From: Cymbidium sinense
Lineage: Eukaryota > Streptophyta > Magnoliopsida > Asparagales > Orchidaceae
DNA: 64,000 nucleotides
Reading direction: 5' to 3'
NCBI GenBank assembly: GCA_021442155.1
Contig: CM038221.1
Location: 150,465,601 to 150,529,600, forward strand
In this document: positions 61,560-64,000 of the stretch, piece by piece
Layout: the number at the start of each line of letters is the position of its first letter
Numbering within the stretch: the stretch's first letter is position 1
Notes under the pieces: generated by a model
Told to the model about the DNA's origin: nothing
Database searches by the model: none
The model's input: only the letters and a program-made list of their open reading frames with translations
Program-made: the position numbers and the translations under genes

Positions 61560-61730
61560 TATATTTAACTATTTTTTTATTATTATCAAGTTTGAGAAAA
61601 ATCATATCAAATTAACCCTTGATCAAAATGTGACTTGATGACCCCATCCTTATCATGTCTAATTGACCCATCTATTAACACTAGGCCACCTAGCTGGCGA
61701 TGACATAGTACAAGAATTGTATGATTTTAA
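61560..61730. repeat. flank segment F' (second copy of F)
   Basis: 171 bases matching 30738-30849 plus 57646-57704. It is uninterrupted here and so shows what the site looked like before element 1 arrived. Beyond 61730 the sequence is new. Confidence 0.87.
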
Positions 61731-61899
61731 TCATGGATGGTGTCAATAAAGCCTCCAATCAAAGAGCATATATAACATCTTATATATATTGATTCTATGA
61801 ATTCAATAGAATTAATAAATTTAAAATCTAATAATCAGATTGACATATATAATTTCAAATTTATTGTTGATCAAATTTAGTTCCTCTAAAAATGCGAGA
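61731..61899. other. unassigned AT-rich sequence
   Basis: No ORF or repeat recognised between flank F' and the LTR-like fragment. Confidence 0.5.
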
Positions 61900-62430
61900 T
61901 CATTTATAGTAAATGTTGCGTGCTAAAAATCGATTCGGTAGAGTAAAGTTTTCATTTGAAATTAGACACATCTGAGTATTTAAAGAGTGAAACAATAAAA
62001 CTCAGAATTTTACGTGAAAATCTCGAAAGAGGAAAAACCACGGCTATCCAGTAAAAGCTTCCACTATGTATCTGTTTGATGAGATCTTCCGATCTGGGAT
62101 TACATGTATATATGAAAGACAACATCCATGTGACAACGATCGGGTTGTAAGATTCTTGTAGTAGAATGGTGAATGCACTCGGTAAATCGAAGAACAATTC
62201 TTGGTAGAAAGGAACAATCAGCATAAACGCAGAAACAATCGGAAAATCGAGCAATCGGTAGAAGTCATGATAGACTGAGAGATTAATGACAGCGAAGGAT
62301 CAATGGAAGCGGCGGTGGTTTGGCAAGCCAGTGGTGGTACGATTGCTTGGAGGATCTTTAGAGCTCTCTCTCTCTCTTGCTTGGGCCCCATTATGAGGAA
62401 TGAGGACTATTTATAGATTGAAAAAGTGGC
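61900..62430 (-). mobile_element. probable copia-type LTR fragment
   Basis: On the minus strand a TATA-like CTATAAATAG lies near 62410-62420. About 370 bases further come 'GTGGTTTTTCCTCTTTCGAG' and 'TTTTCACGTAAAATTCTGAG', a pair of phrases typical of the R-U5 part of plant Ty1/copia LTRs. Ends, target duplication and an adjacent primer site were not found, so this stays tentative. Confidence 0.4.
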
Positions 62431-62879
62431 GTCTCAAATACACAAAATCGAACTCCTCTCCATCTGGGCCATATCTTGATCATATGATGTATTTTGTGTA
62501 TTTGAATGCTCAAATAAAGTCAGAATTGTAGGATCTTTGGCTTGTTGGAACCGGCTCGTCAAGACGCTCGATTTGACTATAAACACTCCATATTCAAGAG
62601 CTTTTTAGAAATTTAACTGATGTCTCAAAATTTCCAATAATATTTTAAGTGCTTGATCTCGACCAGTTTCAATTTCTGATCAGCTTACTTTCGACATCAA
62701 GATTCTTTTAGAGGAATTTTTTGGTCATATCGGTTCTATTTTTGGATGATATTATCTCAATCATTAAAAATATATATGTGTGATCAATATAATTCTTCAA
62801 CGAAATTTAGGAGTTCATTAACCACATTTGAAAGCAGTATGTCATAATAACCTAAGATTCTGACCCATCCGGATACAGC
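62431..62879. other. unassigned sequence upstream of the LTR-like fragment
   Basis: No ORF, no recognised domain. It may be the U3 part of the same minus-strand LTR. Confidence 0.4.
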
Positions 62880-64000
62880 AGGCTGAGGTGCATGAGCGTG
62901 TGCCGGCGACTCCAAGGCGTCAGGCTCACTGTGCCACACATGGGTAAATGCAGGCGTGCGTCGTGTGCTGCCGGCGGCAATTCAGGCCGGCTCGATGGTC
63001 GCGGAGCAGAAGTAGGTGGTCAGGCGGCAGGCGGCCAGCGGGTTGCGCCACCGGCTCAGCGAACGCGATGTGAGTGAGCGGCCGATGGTTAGCATTGTGG
63101 GGCTGCTTGAAGCACAGACGCCTGCTGTGACGCGTGGCGCATGAACTTGCGATTTTGACGATTCGCAATTTTGGCGGTTTGGGTGGTTTTGATTTTTACC
63201 TTTTCCCCTAGAATCTATGGCAGGAGAAAACACTTTTTCTTCTTCTTGAGAGAAGGTCGTTCGGAGTCAATCAAGGCCTGCGATACTTACATCGTTGTTC
63301 CGATTTTCCCTCGAAAGAGGCGTCAACCGGCCTCGTCGAACCGTCCGGGTTTGGAGGCGATCAAGGAGACGATAACTAGAGATGGGGGTTGACGGTGATG
63401 CTCGACGATGGTGGTCGATAATGATGGTCGGGCGGTGACTGCGGCAGTGGTCGGCGAGATAACCAGCGGCGATGGTTGGACCGGCGGAGATGCCGCGATG
63501 GTTGGCAGCGATAATGCAGTAGTCAGCGGTGGCCACTGATGATTAGAGCCGGCAGAATTAATCTGCGCAGCCGGCAGCGGCAGTAGTCAGCATGGCGCAG
63601 CGTGGGGCGAGATAATCGCGGAAAATGACAAGATGCCGGCGATAGTTCAATGACCGCCATAGTGGTTAGCGGCAGTGGTAATAGCAGCAGTGCGCAACCG
63701 GGCTAATGTCGCAGTGAGATATGCGCGAAATGGTGGTAATAAAAATTATCGATGGCAGTGCGGTAACCATTATAAGTTGTGGCCGGCAAGTGTAGCCCCG
63801 AATACCAGCAATGGCAATAGCGTCAGTAATCAGCGAGATAGCCGTGATAATGGTGGTAGCCGGCCGAAAATGTCAGCGATAGTCAGCGGACCAGCGATAG
63901 TGGTTACGCAGCAAGGGTGGTCAACACAATTAACATCAGTAATCAGCGAGGGCCAGCGCGATGGTGTGATAGTAGTAATGATGATTGTGCGGTCAGCGGT
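62880..64000. repeat. G+C-rich degenerate short-repeat block
   Basis: There is an abrupt change to G+C-rich text. From about 63360 onward words such as GTCAGCG, GCGATGGT, GATAATGGTGG and GGCAGTGGT recur without fixed period. Open stretches on both strands result from base composition. It could be the worn GC-rich interior or LTR of another retroelement running off the right edge. Confidence 0.5.

Noticed and set aside
63267..63536. Ala/Arg/His-rich ORFs at the right end
   Set aside because: They follow from G+C-rich low-complexity text; overlapping frames on both strands are open and no domain is seen.

Overview
The window is nuclear DNA of a flowering plant. The evidence is a multi-exon Shaker-type K+ channel gene with GT-AG introns, an AT-rich background, and several layers of nested Ty3/gypsy retrotransposons of the Tat/Ogre type with tRNA-Arg primer sites. 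The channel protein and the large repeat load look monocot-like, possibly palm, but that is an impression only.

Layout. Positions 701-5290 (minus strand) hold the 5' part of an AKT1-type potassium channel gene. Ten exons can be placed. They cover S1-S6, the GYGD pore, the cyclic-nucleotide-binding domain and the first ankyrin repeats; the rest of the gene lies beyond the left edge. One exon looks one base short, and a 258-bp foldback MITE sits in the intron just upstream of it. From 5290 to 11326 the DNA is AT-rich and intergenic, with an (AT)n tract, a MITE-like patch and a worn repeat pair.

Positions 11327-30737 are a minus-strand Tat-like element (element 2). It has 3.7-3.8 kb LTRs, a 5-bp TATAT target duplication, a recognisable polypurine tract, decayed gag-pro-RT-RNaseH-aRNaseH-IN and a tRNA-Arg primer site. 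Its left LTR (11327-19210) is split by an inverted 4071-bp solo LTR of a second family (14751-18821, target duplication ACGTG). Just right of element 2, a plus-strand element of that second family (element 1, 30850-57640, 26,791 bp, target duplication CCCAT) is inserted in the flank. Its 5' LTR is 7159 bp. Its 3' LTR carries a deletion of about 1.5 kb. Its coding region is riddled with stops and frameshifts. Beyond it, 57705-61730 is a third copy of the element 2 LTR, with a primer site and a 171-bp flank shared with the second LTR, so a piece of about 4 kb has been tandemly duplicated. From 61731 to 64000 there is an unassigned copia-like LTR fragment (minus strand) and a G+C-rich degenerate repeat block.

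Most notable signal: between the primer site and gag of element 1 (about 38520-40400) there are more than twenty units, each an inverted repeat around a conserved loop close to TACCCAAATT. The stem sequences change from unit to unit while both arms change together, so pairing is kept. This looks like an array of RNA or DNA hairpins maintained for structure rather than sequence. Other points are a dense cluster of TTGACC/GGTCAA (W-box-like) motifs in the 7-kb LTR, a templated filler at the 3' LTR deletion, and a promoter-like CCAAT/TATA pair on the antisense strand of the element 2 LTRs.
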